Positions 35,999 through 44,240 of a stretch of 64,000 nt of DNA are shown in pieces (positions within the stretch are counted from its first letter, which is position 1; each line of letters opens with the position of its first letter). This stretch comes from Kineothrix alysoides. GTDB lineage: Bacteria > Bacillota > Clostridia > Lachnospirales > Lachnospiraceae. The translations under genes and the position numbers were made by a program. The stretch covers positions 248,001 to 312,000 of the forward strand of contig NZ_JPNB01000002.1 in the NCBI RefSeq assembly GCF_000732725.1, written 5' to 3'. The notes beneath the pieces are model-generated. The model was not told where the DNA came from and did no database searches. It was given only the letters and a program-made list of their open reading frames with translations.

Positions 35999-36274
35999 CT
36001 ACCTCATTTCTTCATATTTCTGTAATAGCTTATCAGCAAATTTCTCCGTGCTCACCTCATAAGTACCTGACTGAATACTCTTTTTGAGAGGAGCAGTTAA
36101 GTCTTCTCTGACATCGGCAATGCCCGCTATCGCCTGTTTCGCAGCCTGATACTCTTTTCCAACGCTGGAAATAGAAAGCTGATCGGATACGCTTGCACTC
36201 GCTGTCTTCTGGCTCTTATCAACTTTTGCCTTTTTATATATCTGCTGAACCTGTGAATAAGCTTCTATACGCAT
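35999..36274 (-). CDS. flgM: anti-sigma-28 factor FlgM
   Basis: A 91-residue protein: MRIEAYSQVQQIYKKAKVDK, DQLSISSVGKEYQAAKQAI, VREDLTAPLKKSIQSGTYEV. These match FlgM, which holds sigma-28 inactive until it is exported through a finished hook. It is first in the operon behind the sigma-28 promoter at 36320-36346, giving feedback control. The leader near the ATG is GGA-rich (ACGGAAGGAGGA). Confidence 0.93.
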   Translation of the reverse strand: MRIEAYSQVQQIYKKAKVDKSQKTASASVSDQLSISSVGKEYQAAKQAIAGIADVREDLTAPLKKSIQSGTYEVSTEKFADKLLQKYEEMR

Positions 36275-36319
36275 CGCTCACTCCTCCTTCCGTGTTTTTT
36301 TACTGATTTCTTATTATTA

Positions 36320-36346
36320 GTATCGGTTTTTTTTTTAATAACTTTA
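36320..36346 (-). promoter_or_regulatory. sigma-28 promoter of the flgM operon
   Basis: Minus-strand TAAA, exactly 15 bases, then ACCGATAC, matching the flagellar consensus at 10 of 12 positions. The TAAA box includes the TAA stop codon of the dipicolinate synthase B gene (36344-36346), so promoter and coding end share bases. Confidence 0.8.
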
Positions 36347-36928
36347 TAGGAGAACAAAATTTATTTGAATTTGTTTCCCTTCCATTGCATTTTCCAGCGT
36401 GGATACGATCAGCTCTGTCTTCGCGATCATAGATTTTGGCTTCTGTGCGGGATTATCCTGTGCAAAAGGTACAAAATAGATTCCTTTCGCATTCATCAGC
36501 ACTCCGATATTAGAAAAATTTAAGCCCAGCGCGTCGTTGGTGGAGACGGAGATTACAAGGGGCTTATTGTTTCTCATGTGAGATTTGGCCGCCATCAGGA
36601 CCGGAGTATCCGTAATTCCTGCTGCAAGTTTGGCGAGTGTGTTTCCGGTACATGGCGCCACTATGAGAATATCCAGAAGGTTTCCGGGGCCCAGGGGCTC
36701 CGCTTCCTCGATGGTGACTATTGGCTCGTTTCCGGTAATATCCTTAAGCTTTTCTTTAAAATCTGCCGTTTTACCGAAACGGGTATCCATGGAAGAGGCA
36801 TGAAAGGAAAGTATCGGGACGACATTAGCGCCCTCTTTTTTTACATTTTCTATTTCCTTTAGTATTTTATCGAACGTACAAAAAGATCCTGTAATAGCAA
36901 ATCCGACATTTTTTCCATCTAATTTCAT
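36344..36928 (-). CDS. dpaB: dipicolinate synthase subunit B
   Basis: A 194-residue flavoprotein-like subunit (SpoVFB). It opens LDGKNVGFAITGSFCTFDKI, followed by APCTGNTLAKLAAGITDTPVL and PLVISVSTNDALGLNFSNIG. With subunit A it makes dipicolinic acid from an aspartate/DAP-pathway intermediate in the mother cell during sporulation. Its start overlaps the dpaA stop by 4 bp, so the two subunits are coupled. Confidence 0.92.
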   Translation of the reverse strand: MKLDGKNVGFAITGSFCTFDKILKEIENVKKEGANVVPILSFHASSMDTRFGKTADFKEKLKDITGNEPIVTIEEAEPLGPGNLLDILIVAPCTGNTLAKLAAGITDTPVLMAAKSHMRNNKPLVISVSTNDALGLNFSNIGVLMNAKGIYFVPFAQDNPAQKPKSMIAKTELIVSTLENAMEGKQIQINFVLL

Positions 36929-37833
36929 AGTTCCACCATCTTCTCCCTTTCCTCAAGAATCGCTCTTAATAATATTTCCGCACTGGTCTTCGGGGAATAT
37001 CTTCCGGGAATGCCAAGCGACAGCACCGCCTTTATTCCAGCGCGTTCGCATGCTGCAAAATCCGTCCCTCCGGGGGCTGATGCGATGTCTATGATAACCG
37101 CATCCTCTTTAAGAACGCTGATTTCCTCTTCCTTAAGCACCCTGGCCGGTACCGTATTGAAGATAAACAACATGTCGGAGATTACATCTGACATATCCTT
37201 CATGAGTACGGTATGATACCCCTCCTCTCCGGCTTGCGCCAATGCAGTTTCACTCCTCGCAGCAATCGTCGTATCGATGCCCCACTCCTTTAACAGCCCT
37301 GCAATTGCTTTCCCACATTTCCCATATCCTAATACCATGGATTTGCCGGAGTGGATATTGTTCACACTAAGCCCAATGGCCTCTGCCACAGCGCCTTCTG
37401 CTGTGGTGAGTGCATTCTCCTGCTCTACTTCTTCCATCCGTAAGAAATCCCGGCAAAAAACACCCTTTTTTTCAGCTTCGCTTATCACCTTCGCCGGAAG
37501 ATTCCCTCCAAACAAAATCTGTTTTTCCCGAAGTCCCTTGCAGAATTCCTCTATCCGGACCTTCTCTTTCCCCTGTGAAAAAATATGGACTCCGTCTCTG
37601 GAAAAAGGTACCGGCCCGACGATTATATCCGCCTGCCTCATTATTTCTGCGACAGAATCCGCATCGCAAGCTTCTATATTAATATGTTTATTCACACTGC
37701 TCCTTCCCCCTCTGTCTTCTGTTTCCACGCACAAGACGACCTTTCCAAAATACCCGGTCAGTTCCTCCGCCAAAAATGAAAGCCGTCTGTCTCCGCCGAT
37801 TACTAATACCGTTTCCATCATTTTTGCATCCAT
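36925..37833 (-). CDS. dpaA: dipicolinate synthase subunit A
   Basis: A 302-residue protein (SpoVFA). It contains VLVIGGDRRLSFLAEEL at the N-terminus, SGKSMVLGYGKCGKAIAGLL (dinucleotide-binding turn) and IIDIASAPGGTDFAACERAGI. It binds NADPH and partners dpaB. Spore-core dipicolinate gives heat resistance, so this pair marks the organism as a spore former. The downstream flagellar operon is transcribed from its own promoter. Confidence 0.93.
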   Translation of the reverse strand: MDAKMMETVLVIGGDRRLSFLAEELTGYFGKVVLCVETEDRGGRSSVNKHINIEACDADSVAEIMRQADIIVGPVPFSRDGVHIFSQGKEKVRIEEFCKGLREKQILFGGNLPAKVISEAEKKGVFCRDFLRMEEVEQENALTTAEGAVAEAIGLSVNNIHSGKSMVLGYGKCGKAIAGLLKEWGIDTTIAARSETALAQAGEEGYHTVLMKDMSDVISDMLFIFNTVPARVLKEEEISVLKEDAVIIDIASAPGGTDFAACERAGIKAVLSLGIPGRYSPKTSAEILLRAILEEREKMVEL

Positions 37834-37901
37834 GCTTCTTTCAACCTTTCAAACATGCCGCTGTGCGGCACAAACAATATAGTGAAGTTTCACACTTCTC
37901 C

Positions 37902-39755
37902 TTACCATTTCAATGTAACACGATATTTCTCCATCCAATAATTAATCTGATACATATACGCCAGCATCTGCGGCCCTGCCATCAATTGCCCGTACCACGG
38001 TTTTCCGTAATCCGAAGAAGCCGTGAGAAACTTCTGAAGTTTTTCGGAATCGATGAACTCTAACACCGGAGACGAGCTATCCTGTACGATTTTTATCAGC
38101 TCTTTTGCAAGCAGCCGCTCATATTGTTTGTCGTAGGTCTTGGGATAGGGCGACTTCTTGCGGTATAATATTTCCTCCGGCAAATATCCCCTTCCGCACT
38201 CCCGCAGAAGACCTTTCACTACACCGCCGCGGCATTTCATATCCCAGGGAATATTCCATACATATTCTATTATCCGGTGATCTGCAAAAGGAACTCTCGC
38301 CTCGAGACCGGAATACATGCTGGCCCGGTCCATGCGGTCAAGAAGAGTCTGCATAAACCATTTCTGATTGAGATATGCGATTTCGCGCCGCCTGGCTTCT
38401 TCCGCGGAATCTTCCGCAAGTCTCGGCGTCTCCGCCACAGACTTTTCATAAACCTCAGACACATATTCATCCATATTTAAATATTCGATAAACTCATCTT
38501 TGAGGAGGGCCTTCCTCGCCTCCAGATCCATCGTCCACGGGAAGGTATGTGCTTTGAAGCATTCCTCCTTATGAAACCACGGATAGCCGCCGAAGATTTC
38601 ATCGGCACATTCTCCGGTAAGCGCCACCTTGTTATATTTGCTCACTTGTGAGCAGAAATAATGCAAAGAGGAATCCACATCCGCCATGGCGGGAAGATCC
38701 CTGGCATCCACAGACTGCTTCAAAAGTTCCGCCTGATCCAGCGTGGTGCATTCCAGATATCTGTGCTTTGTATCCAGATATTTCACCATCTGCTCTGCAT
38801 AGGGGCGATCCTGCGTAGGCTGAAAGGCGGAAGCCTCAAAATATTCGCCGTTACCTACGAAATCAAAGGAAAAGGTGTTCAGCCGTTCACCCTTTTTCTT
38901 TAGCACGCCTGCGCATACTGCCGATACCAGGCTGCTGTCCAAGCCCCCTGACAGGAAGGTGCAGATAGGAACATCCGATACCATTTGCCGTCTTATAGCG
39001 TCGGTTACCAGCTCCGCAGTCTTTTCTACCGTCTCGTCATAGCTGTCCTCATGGGGCCGGCTGGACAAAGACCAGTAGCATTTTTGTGTTAAGCCGTCCT
39101 TGCCGAAACGGATATAATGTCCGGGGAGAACCTCATCGATTCCCTCAAAAACGCCGACGCCATAGGTTTTAGCCGGCCCTATGCCAAAGATTTCGTTCAT
39201 TCCTTTTTTGTCTAGGACCGGCTCTACTCCCGGATAGGATAGGATTCCTTTTATCTCCGAGGAAAAAATGACACCCGTTCCTTCTTTTTTATAAAAAAGC
39301 GGTTTCACTCCGCCTCTGTCTCTATATAAATAGAGCTGCCCGGCAACCGGTTCCCATATGGCAAAAGCAAATATGCCGTTTAGTCTTTTTACAAATTCCG
39401 GTCCGTATTCCAAGTAGCTCACGAGAATGACTTCCGTGTCGCTTTTTGATTGAAATGTCCAACCCCCTGCGGCCAGCTCGTTTCTAAGCTCTTCGGTATT
39501 ATAGAGCTCTCCGTTGTATACAATCGTCCATGTATGCCCGTCTACCATGTAATGAAAAGGCTGTTTTCCCCCTTCAAGGTCTATGATGGAAAGCCGTACA
39601 TGAGCCATCCCTATGTGGGAATCCAGAAAAATTCCCTGCTCGTCGGGCCCCCGGTGTTTTTGTATGTAGTTCATTCCCTCCAGAACATTTCTGTAATACT
39701 CAAGCCGAAGCTTATAATCATTTTCAGAATCAAAAAATCCTCCGATACCGCACAT
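37902..39755 (-). CDS. asnB: glutamine-hydrolysing asparagine synthetase
   Basis: About 617 residues. I start at the ATG at 39755, which puts the nucleophile Cys at position 2 (MCGIGGFFDSEN) and has AAGGAG 8 bases upstream. The glutaminase domain includes QKHRGPDEQG and VYNGELYNTEELRNEL. The synthetase domain has the PP-loop TFLSGGLDSSLVSAV. AsnB converts Asp, ATP and Gln to Asn. A hairpin (TGCCGC-ACA-GCGGCA on the minus strand, 37855-37870) lies between it and dpaA. Confidence 0.93.
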   Translation of the reverse strand: MCGIGGFFDSENDYKLRLEYYRNVLEGMNYIQKHRGPDEQGIFLDSHIGMAHVRLSIIDLEGGKQPFHYMVDGHTWTIVYNGELYNTEELRNELAAGGWTFQSKSDTEVILVSYLEYGPEFVKRLNGIFAFAIWEPVAGQLYLYRDRGGVKPLFYKKEGTGVIFSSEIKGILSYPGVEPVLDKKGMNEIFGIGPAKTYGVGVFEGIDEVLPGHYIRFGKDGLTQKCYWSLSSRPHEDSYDETVEKTAELVTDAIRRQMVSDVPICTFLSGGLDSSLVSAVCAGVLKKKGERLNTFSFDFVGNGEYFEASAFQPTQDRPYAEQMVKYLDTKHRYLECTTLDQAELLKQSVDARDLPAMADVDSSLHYFCSQVSKYNKVALTGECADEIFGGYPWFHKEECFKAHTFPWTMDLEARKALLKDEFIEYLNMDEYVSEVYEKSVAETPRLAEDSAEEARRREIAYLNQKWFMQTLLDRMDRASMYSGLEARVPFADHRIIEYVWNIPWDMKCRGGVVKGLLRECGRGYLPEEILYRKKSPYPKTYDKQYERLLAKELIKIVQDSSSPVLEFIDSEKLQKFLTASSDYGKPWYGQLMAGPQMLAYMYQINYWMEKYRVTLKW

Positions 39756-39926
39756 CCTCATTTCTCCTTCCAACAATGCGACACTATTCTTCATTATCAT
39801 ATGTTCCCAAAGGAAAAATGCCACCGACGATTGCCTTTTTCGACCCTTATCGATATTATGCAAAGAAAAAATATAAAAAAATTCAAATTTCGAATAAAAA
39901 TTACTATTTTTTTCAGAAGTACATGA

Positions 39927-39932
39927 TATAAT
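39927..39932 (+). promoter_or_regulatory. -10 box upstream of motA
   Basis: TATAAT lies 61 bases before the motA ATG. I see no convincing -35 and no sigma-28 match here. Confidence 0.35.
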
Positions 39933-39992
39933 GTGAAGTGAATGAGTATAATTACATAATTAATTAAGGACAACACGTAAGGAGAAAAGGTT

Positions 39993-40778
39993 ATGGATAT
40001 TACAACAATTTTGGGGTTAATTGTAGGACTCACAGCCATCATAGGTGCCATGTATTTCAAGCATCTCAGTCCTACTATCTTTCTTAATCCTGCAGCTTTT
40101 TTTGTTATTATCGTCGGTACAGTCGCTACTATACTGAACTCTTATCCGCTAAAAAATCTTAAATCTATAGGTGCACTTTTTAAGATTATTTTCACGAATC
40201 AGCAAAGCACCGATATCGCCGAATTAATTAAGCAGATGGTGGCTCTGGCTAACGAAGCGAGAAAGGAAGGTCTGTTATCCCTGGAAAACAGGGCCAGCGA
40301 GATTGAAGATCCTTTCTTAAGAAAGGGACTTCGTATGGTTATCGACGGTATGGGCGATGAATATATTATGGATGTTCTCGGTACCGAGATTGAATCGATG
40401 GAGGCGAGACATGAGACAAATGCCGGAATCTTTACATCCGCCGGTACATATGCTCCTACTCTGGGCGTTTTGGGCGCCGTATTCGGACTGATTGCCGCTA
40501 TGGCTAATATCGACAACACTGAGGCCGTGGCCGAAGCCATCGCCGCAGCATTTATTGCAACGATTCTCGGTATTTTTACCGGTTATGTTTTATGGCATCC
40601 TTTCGCTAAGAAGCTGAAGGTTAAGAGCGCGGAGGAAGTATTGATAAAGAGCATGATTATCGAAGGACTCTTATCCATCCAAAAGGGCGATTCTCCCTTG
40701 ATGGTTCAGGAGAAGCTCCTTTCCACACTTCCTGAGTCACAGCAGAACGAAGTTCTTGAAAGTCTGAAGCAATATTAA
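39993..40778 (+). CDS. motA: flagellar motor stator protein MotA
   Basis: A 261-residue, four-helix membrane protein of standard length. It starts MDITTILGLIVGLTAIIGAM and includes the conserved cytoplasmic stretch MVALANEARKEGLLSLENRA and TLGVLGAVFGLIAAM. It forms the proton- or sodium-conducting stator with MotB. A strong site (TAAGGAG) precedes the ATG. motB follows 47 bp later, in the same operon. Confidence 0.95.
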   Translation: MDITTILGLIVGLTAIIGAMYFKHLSPTIFLNPAAFFVIIVGTVATILNSYPLKNLKSIGALFKIIFTNQQSTDIAELIKQMVALANEARKEGLLSLENRASEIEDPFLRKGLRMVIDGMGDEYIMDVLGTEIESMEARHETNAGIFTSAGTYAPTLGVLGAVFGLIAAMANIDNTEAVAEAIAAAFIATILGIFTGYVLWHPFAKKLKVKSAEEVLIKSMIIEGLLSIQKGDSPLMVQEKLLSTLPESQQNEVLESLKQY

Positions 40779-40825
40779 TGTCCTGCGGCAAGAAGCACGC
40801 AGATTGGTAAGAAAGGATTATTCAT

Positions 40826-41701
40826 ATGGCAAGAAAAGGGAAGAAAAAACATCATGAAGAAGAAGCAGGAGAAGCATGGCTCCTCCCCTATTCCGACTTG
40901 ATGACTTTATTATTGGCCATTTTCATAGTTTTGTTTGCCGCAAGTAAGATGGATCAGGGGAAATCGGAAGCACTGGCAGAGGCCTTTCGCCAGAACATTG
41001 TCGAAGACGGCGGAGGCGGCATGCTATCCAACGACGGTGAATCTATTATTAATCTTTATCCCGGTACCCCTATTACGGAGCCTTCCACCGGAGACGGAGA
41101 CAGTGAAGGAGTCGGCGACGGCACTATGGATGGAACTTCGAATAGCGAAGGTGCAAGAGAAGCTCTTTATGAGCTGCTCGGACAGCAGGAAGTTGACAAC
41201 CTTGAGGACGTTCAGGCACAGCTTGAAGATATGTTCCAACAGGAAAATATAGACACCTCAATTTCCAGCCGAATCGATGAGAGAGGACTTGTCATCAGCC
41301 TCGATAATGCGATCCTCTTCGATTCCGGAAGCGCGAACCTCAAGCAGGAAAATGAGGATACTTTGCTCAAAATAGCAAGTACCATCAGTTCACTTGATAA
41401 TTATATCCGTATTGAAGGGCATACGGATGACCGTCCTATCCATACGGCTGTTTATCCCTCCAACTGGGAATTGTCTACAGCCAGAGCGGCCAGCGTTGTA
41501 AAGCTTTTCCGCGACAGCGGCGGCATATCGCCGGCTAAGATGGTTGCGGTAGGGTATGCGGAATTCAAGCCGGTGGCTGATAACTCTACGGAGGAAGGCA
41601 GAGCAAAGAACAGGCGTATCGACATTATTATTCTGAGCCAGAGATATGATAGTTTGGAAGAACAGATCGGGGATATTCAGTCGATTGATAATACGAATTA
41701 A
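40826..41701 (+). CDS. motB: flagellar motor stator protein MotB
   Basis: A 291-residue protein with a short Lys-rich N-terminus, one membrane helix holding the critical Asp (PYSDLMTLLLAIFIVLFAAS), a glycine/acid-rich linker (DGDSEGVGDGTMDG) and an OmpA-like peptidoglycan-binding domain (IEGHTDDRPI, SNWELSTARAASVVKLF, RAKNRRIDI). It anchors the stator to the cell wall. Confidence 0.95.
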   Translation: MARKGKKKHHEEEAGEAWLLPYSDLMTLLLAIFIVLFAASKMDQGKSEALAEAFRQNIVEDGGGGMLSNDGESIINLYPGTPITEPSTGDGDSEGVGDGTMDGTSNSEGAREALYELLGQQEVDNLEDVQAQLEDMFQQENIDTSISSRIDERGLVISLDNAILFDSGSANLKQENEDTLLKIASTISSLDNYIRIEGHTDDRPIHTAVYPSNWELSTARAASVVKLFRDSGGISPAKMVAVGYAEFKPVADNSTEEGRAKNRRIDIIILSQRYDSLEEQIGDIQSIDNTN

Positions 41702-41714
41702 GATGATATGACTT

Positions 41715-41751
41715 CGGGGAAGGAATCCTTTTGAATTCCTTCCCCGTTTTT
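41715..41751 (+). terminator. motAB intrinsic terminator
   Basis: CGGGGAAGGAAT, a short loop and ATTCCTTCCCCG are followed by TTTTTG, 13 bases after the motB stop. Confidence 0.9.
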
Positions 41752-41836
41752 GTGTAGTTATATGCGTTTTACTGTCCACACAGCAGCTTAACACTTGCTA
41801 AGCTACGTAAGAATGTGGTCAAGAGAGTGAACAATA

Positions 41837-43693
41837 CTATTTGGTTTGGAAAGTATTGATTAACTCATTTAATTCTTCCGACATTTCATTTAATTTGGAA
41901 ATGTTATTAGTTATTTCGGTTACCGTCGTCGACTGCTCTTGTGCAGCAGAGGAGATTTCCTCCATAGCGGAAACATTTTCCTCGGAAGTCTGAGCGATGC
42001 TGCCCAGCATATCCAGTATGTAATCCTTTTTCTGGTTCGTCTCATAGCTGCGCTGCGCAATTTTCTCGATATCCTCCAGCAAATCCTGCAGTTCTTCAGA
42101 TATTTTATTAAAAACATCTTCCGTCTCAGACACTGTGCCGTTAATATTTTCAACACCCTGTCTGTTTATTTTAACGAAATTCACTGCCTCACCGGATTGC
42201 TTCATCATTTCATCTACCTTGGCTTTAATGTTCTCTGCGGCCTTTGCCGTCTCCGTAGCGAGAATACGTACTTCTCCTGCAACCACAGCAAAGCCTTTTC
42301 CTGCTTCTCCCGCTCTTGCCGCCTCTATATTCGCATTCAAGGCCAGAAGGTTGGTTTGGCCCGCCACACCGGAAATGATGCTTACAATTTCACTTATCCT
42401 CTCAGAGTGCTCGTATATTTGTCCGATGACCTGCTCCATTTTCCTGGAGTTGATATTATTTTCATCGCTGGCTTCCTTTAGTCCTTTTACAGAAGCAAGT
42501 CCATGCTCTTTTAACTTCATCGTCTTTTCAGCCGCTTTCTCCATTTTTTCGCTGGCGGCAGCCGTCTCTTTAATATCTTCACCCAGCAGATTGACATTTT
42601 CCACGCTTTTTACAGTATTATGCGTCTGAGTCTCACTAAGCTCCGTCATCTGGCTTATGGACTTGGAAACCTCATCTGTCATTTGCACCATGCTGTCCGC
42701 AGATTCCTTCAGCTCACCGGAAAACTGATGCATCACGTCCCCAGAGGCAATGATGGATTTCACGATAAGATTCAGTTTATCGATCAGGGCATTTACGGAA
42801 TCTGCCAGGAGTTTTGTCTCGTCTTTCGTCCTGATGTCGATTTTCTCTACAGTCAGGTCACCTTTAGATACTTTATGTAAAATTCCGGAAATCACTTTAA
42901 TCGGCCGGGTTATCCTGCGGGTAAGGGGTATTCCTGCACATAAGGACAGTATCAATATGATCGCCAGGGCCGCAATATTGTAATCGAGTATAATCTGTGT
43001 GCCCCTGAATAAATCGCCGTTATAGATTACTGCCGTAACTGTCCAGTCCCAATATGGGAAATACTGTGTATACACTGTCTTCTCCCCGGAAACATTGCTG
43101 ACATCTCCGCTCAGTTCATACTCCAGCATGCCGCCTCCACTTTTCGCAGTCTGAATTATCTCCTGGATAATTGACCTTCCGTCCTTCGACGTCAAATCAA
43201 TGATGTTGCCGTTTAAAAATGGGTGGAAGATTACGTCTCCGGCAGAATTGACGATAAAGAAATATCCGCCCTCCCCCAAATCCAACGTATGATATTTATT
43301 TTGTGTACTTTCAGTGGCAGAGGATACCGCATCCGCTGCTCCCTCTGCATCCGAAGCTGTGGTTGCGCCGGATACCGCATCCGAAGCTGCAGTCTCACCG
43401 GATAATGTACCTGTTGTGCTGCCATGCATCTCACTGATAGCGTCTATAGAAGCCGCCTGTGCCTCCTCCTGCGTCATCCATTCGCTGCCTTCCGCAGCAT
43501 AGTTATAATTCTTGTTAATTTCGAATAAGGAGGATTCTATCACATTTTTCAGAATAATTTCGTTAGAGCGGGTGAGCTCTCTTTTTGCAATAACATAATT
43601 GACGGAGGAAACGCTCGCCAGAGCGACGAGAACGATGGCAATGATAAAAACACAAATTTTCTTGTTTATTGTGTCCATTTTAAAAAGTTTCAT
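41837..43693 (-). CDS. methyl-accepting chemotaxis protein with low-complexity insertion
   Basis: About 618 residues from the ATG at 43693 ([20 protein letters not shown]). One N-terminal membrane helix precedes a periplasmic sensor, apparently Cache-like ([19 protein letters not shown]). A second helix ([20 protein letters not shown]), a HAMP domain ([20 protein letters not shown]) and a signalling domain with [20 protein letters not shown] follow. An Ala/Ser/Thr/Asp-rich stretch, residues about 80-135 ([18 protein letters not shown]), interrupts the sensor and includes a repeated DNA unit. The receptor controls CheA/CheW. It is convergent with motB. Confidence 0.88.
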   Translation of the reverse strand: MKLFKMDTINKKICVFIIAIVLVALASVSSVNYVIAKRELTRSNEIILKNVIESSLFEINKNYNYAAEGSEWMTQEEAQAASIDAISEMHGSTTGTLSGETAASDAVSGATTASDAEGAADAVSSATESTQNKYHTLDLGEGGYFFIVNSAGDVIFHPFLNGNIIDLTSKDGRSIIQEIIQTAKSGGGMLEYELSGDVSNVSGEKTVYTQYFPYWDWTVTAVIYNGDLFRGTQIILDYNIAALAIILILSLCAGIPLTRRITRPIKVISGILHKVSKGDLTVEKIDIRTKDETKLLADSVNALIDKLNLIVKSIIASGDVMHQFSGELKESADSMVQMTDEVSKSISQMTELSETQTHNTVKSVENVNLLGEDIKETAAASEKMEKAAEKTMKLKEHGLASVKGLKEASDENNINSRKMEQVIGQIYEHSERISEIVSIISGVAGQTNLLALNANIEAARAGEAGKGFAVVAGEVRILATETAKAAENIKAKVDEMMKQSGEAVNFVKINRQGVENINGTVSETEDVFNKISEELQDLLEDIEKIAQRSYETNQKKDYILDMLGSIAQTSEENVSAMEEISSAAQEQSTTVTEITNNISKLNEMSEELNELINTFQTK

Positions 43694-43974
43694 AGAGTTT
43701 CTCTCTTTCTTTTGTATGCAAAGAAAGTACAATGATGGCAAAATCCGTTACAGTTCAGCCTTCGGTCAATTTGACTTCGCGGTGTTTAAAGCTGAGCGGT
43801 GGCCCGAATCCCTTCTCTTTTGCTTTGATATTGTCAGACATTTCTTTGTTATTTACTTAATTAATGTAATAACACATTTCTAAACAATAATCAATATCAG
43901 TTAACAATAGTCTGTGATATTTTTTCTCATTTGTGATATTTTCTTTCATTTACTTCATATTACAGCTTCCATTT

Positions 43975-44155
43975 TCTTCTAAATCCTTGCTGTCTTTACT
44001 GCCATTTCCTTGTTCTCTTCAACTGCAAAGCGATTCCCTTTATCTTCAGTTCGGGAATTTCAATTGCCACATTTAGTAAGGGCAGTTGGTCCGCAATATC
44101 ATTAATGATCCTGATAATACAAGAAATCTGAGCAGCGAAGGAATTGATATCCTCA
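43975..44155 (-). pseudogene. relic of a chemoreceptor signalling domain
   Basis: Minus-strand translation gives AQISCIIRIINDIADQLPLL then NVAIEIP, aligning with the receptor hairpin ([22 protein letters not shown]). After a frame change comes RFAVEENKEMAVKTARI, matching RGFAVVAEEIRKLAVKTA. A stop follows. The region from 43742 to 43970 holds nothing recognisable. Confidence 0.65.
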
Positions 44156-44190
44156 ATTCAAAAACGAGGGTAAGATAAACTTACCCTCGT
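44155..44190 (-). terminator. terminator of the GGDEF-EAL gene
   Basis: On the minus strand ACGAGGGTAAG, a short loop and CTTACCCTCGT are followed by TTTTGAATT. It lies about 50 bases past the gene's stop. Confidence 0.85.
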
Positions 44191-44240
44191 AACTATACAG
44201 CATTTTGAATCGACAAATGTCCTCATTACCTTATAGACTT

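Noticed and set aside
37010-37882. Long plus-strand frames opposite dpaA and dpaB
   Set aside because: Antisense shadows with no ribosome binding site or recognisable domain; the minus-strand genes are clear.
39756-39863. Longer asnB start at 39863
   Set aside because: AsnB needs Cys at position 2 after Met removal, which is given by the ATG at 39755.
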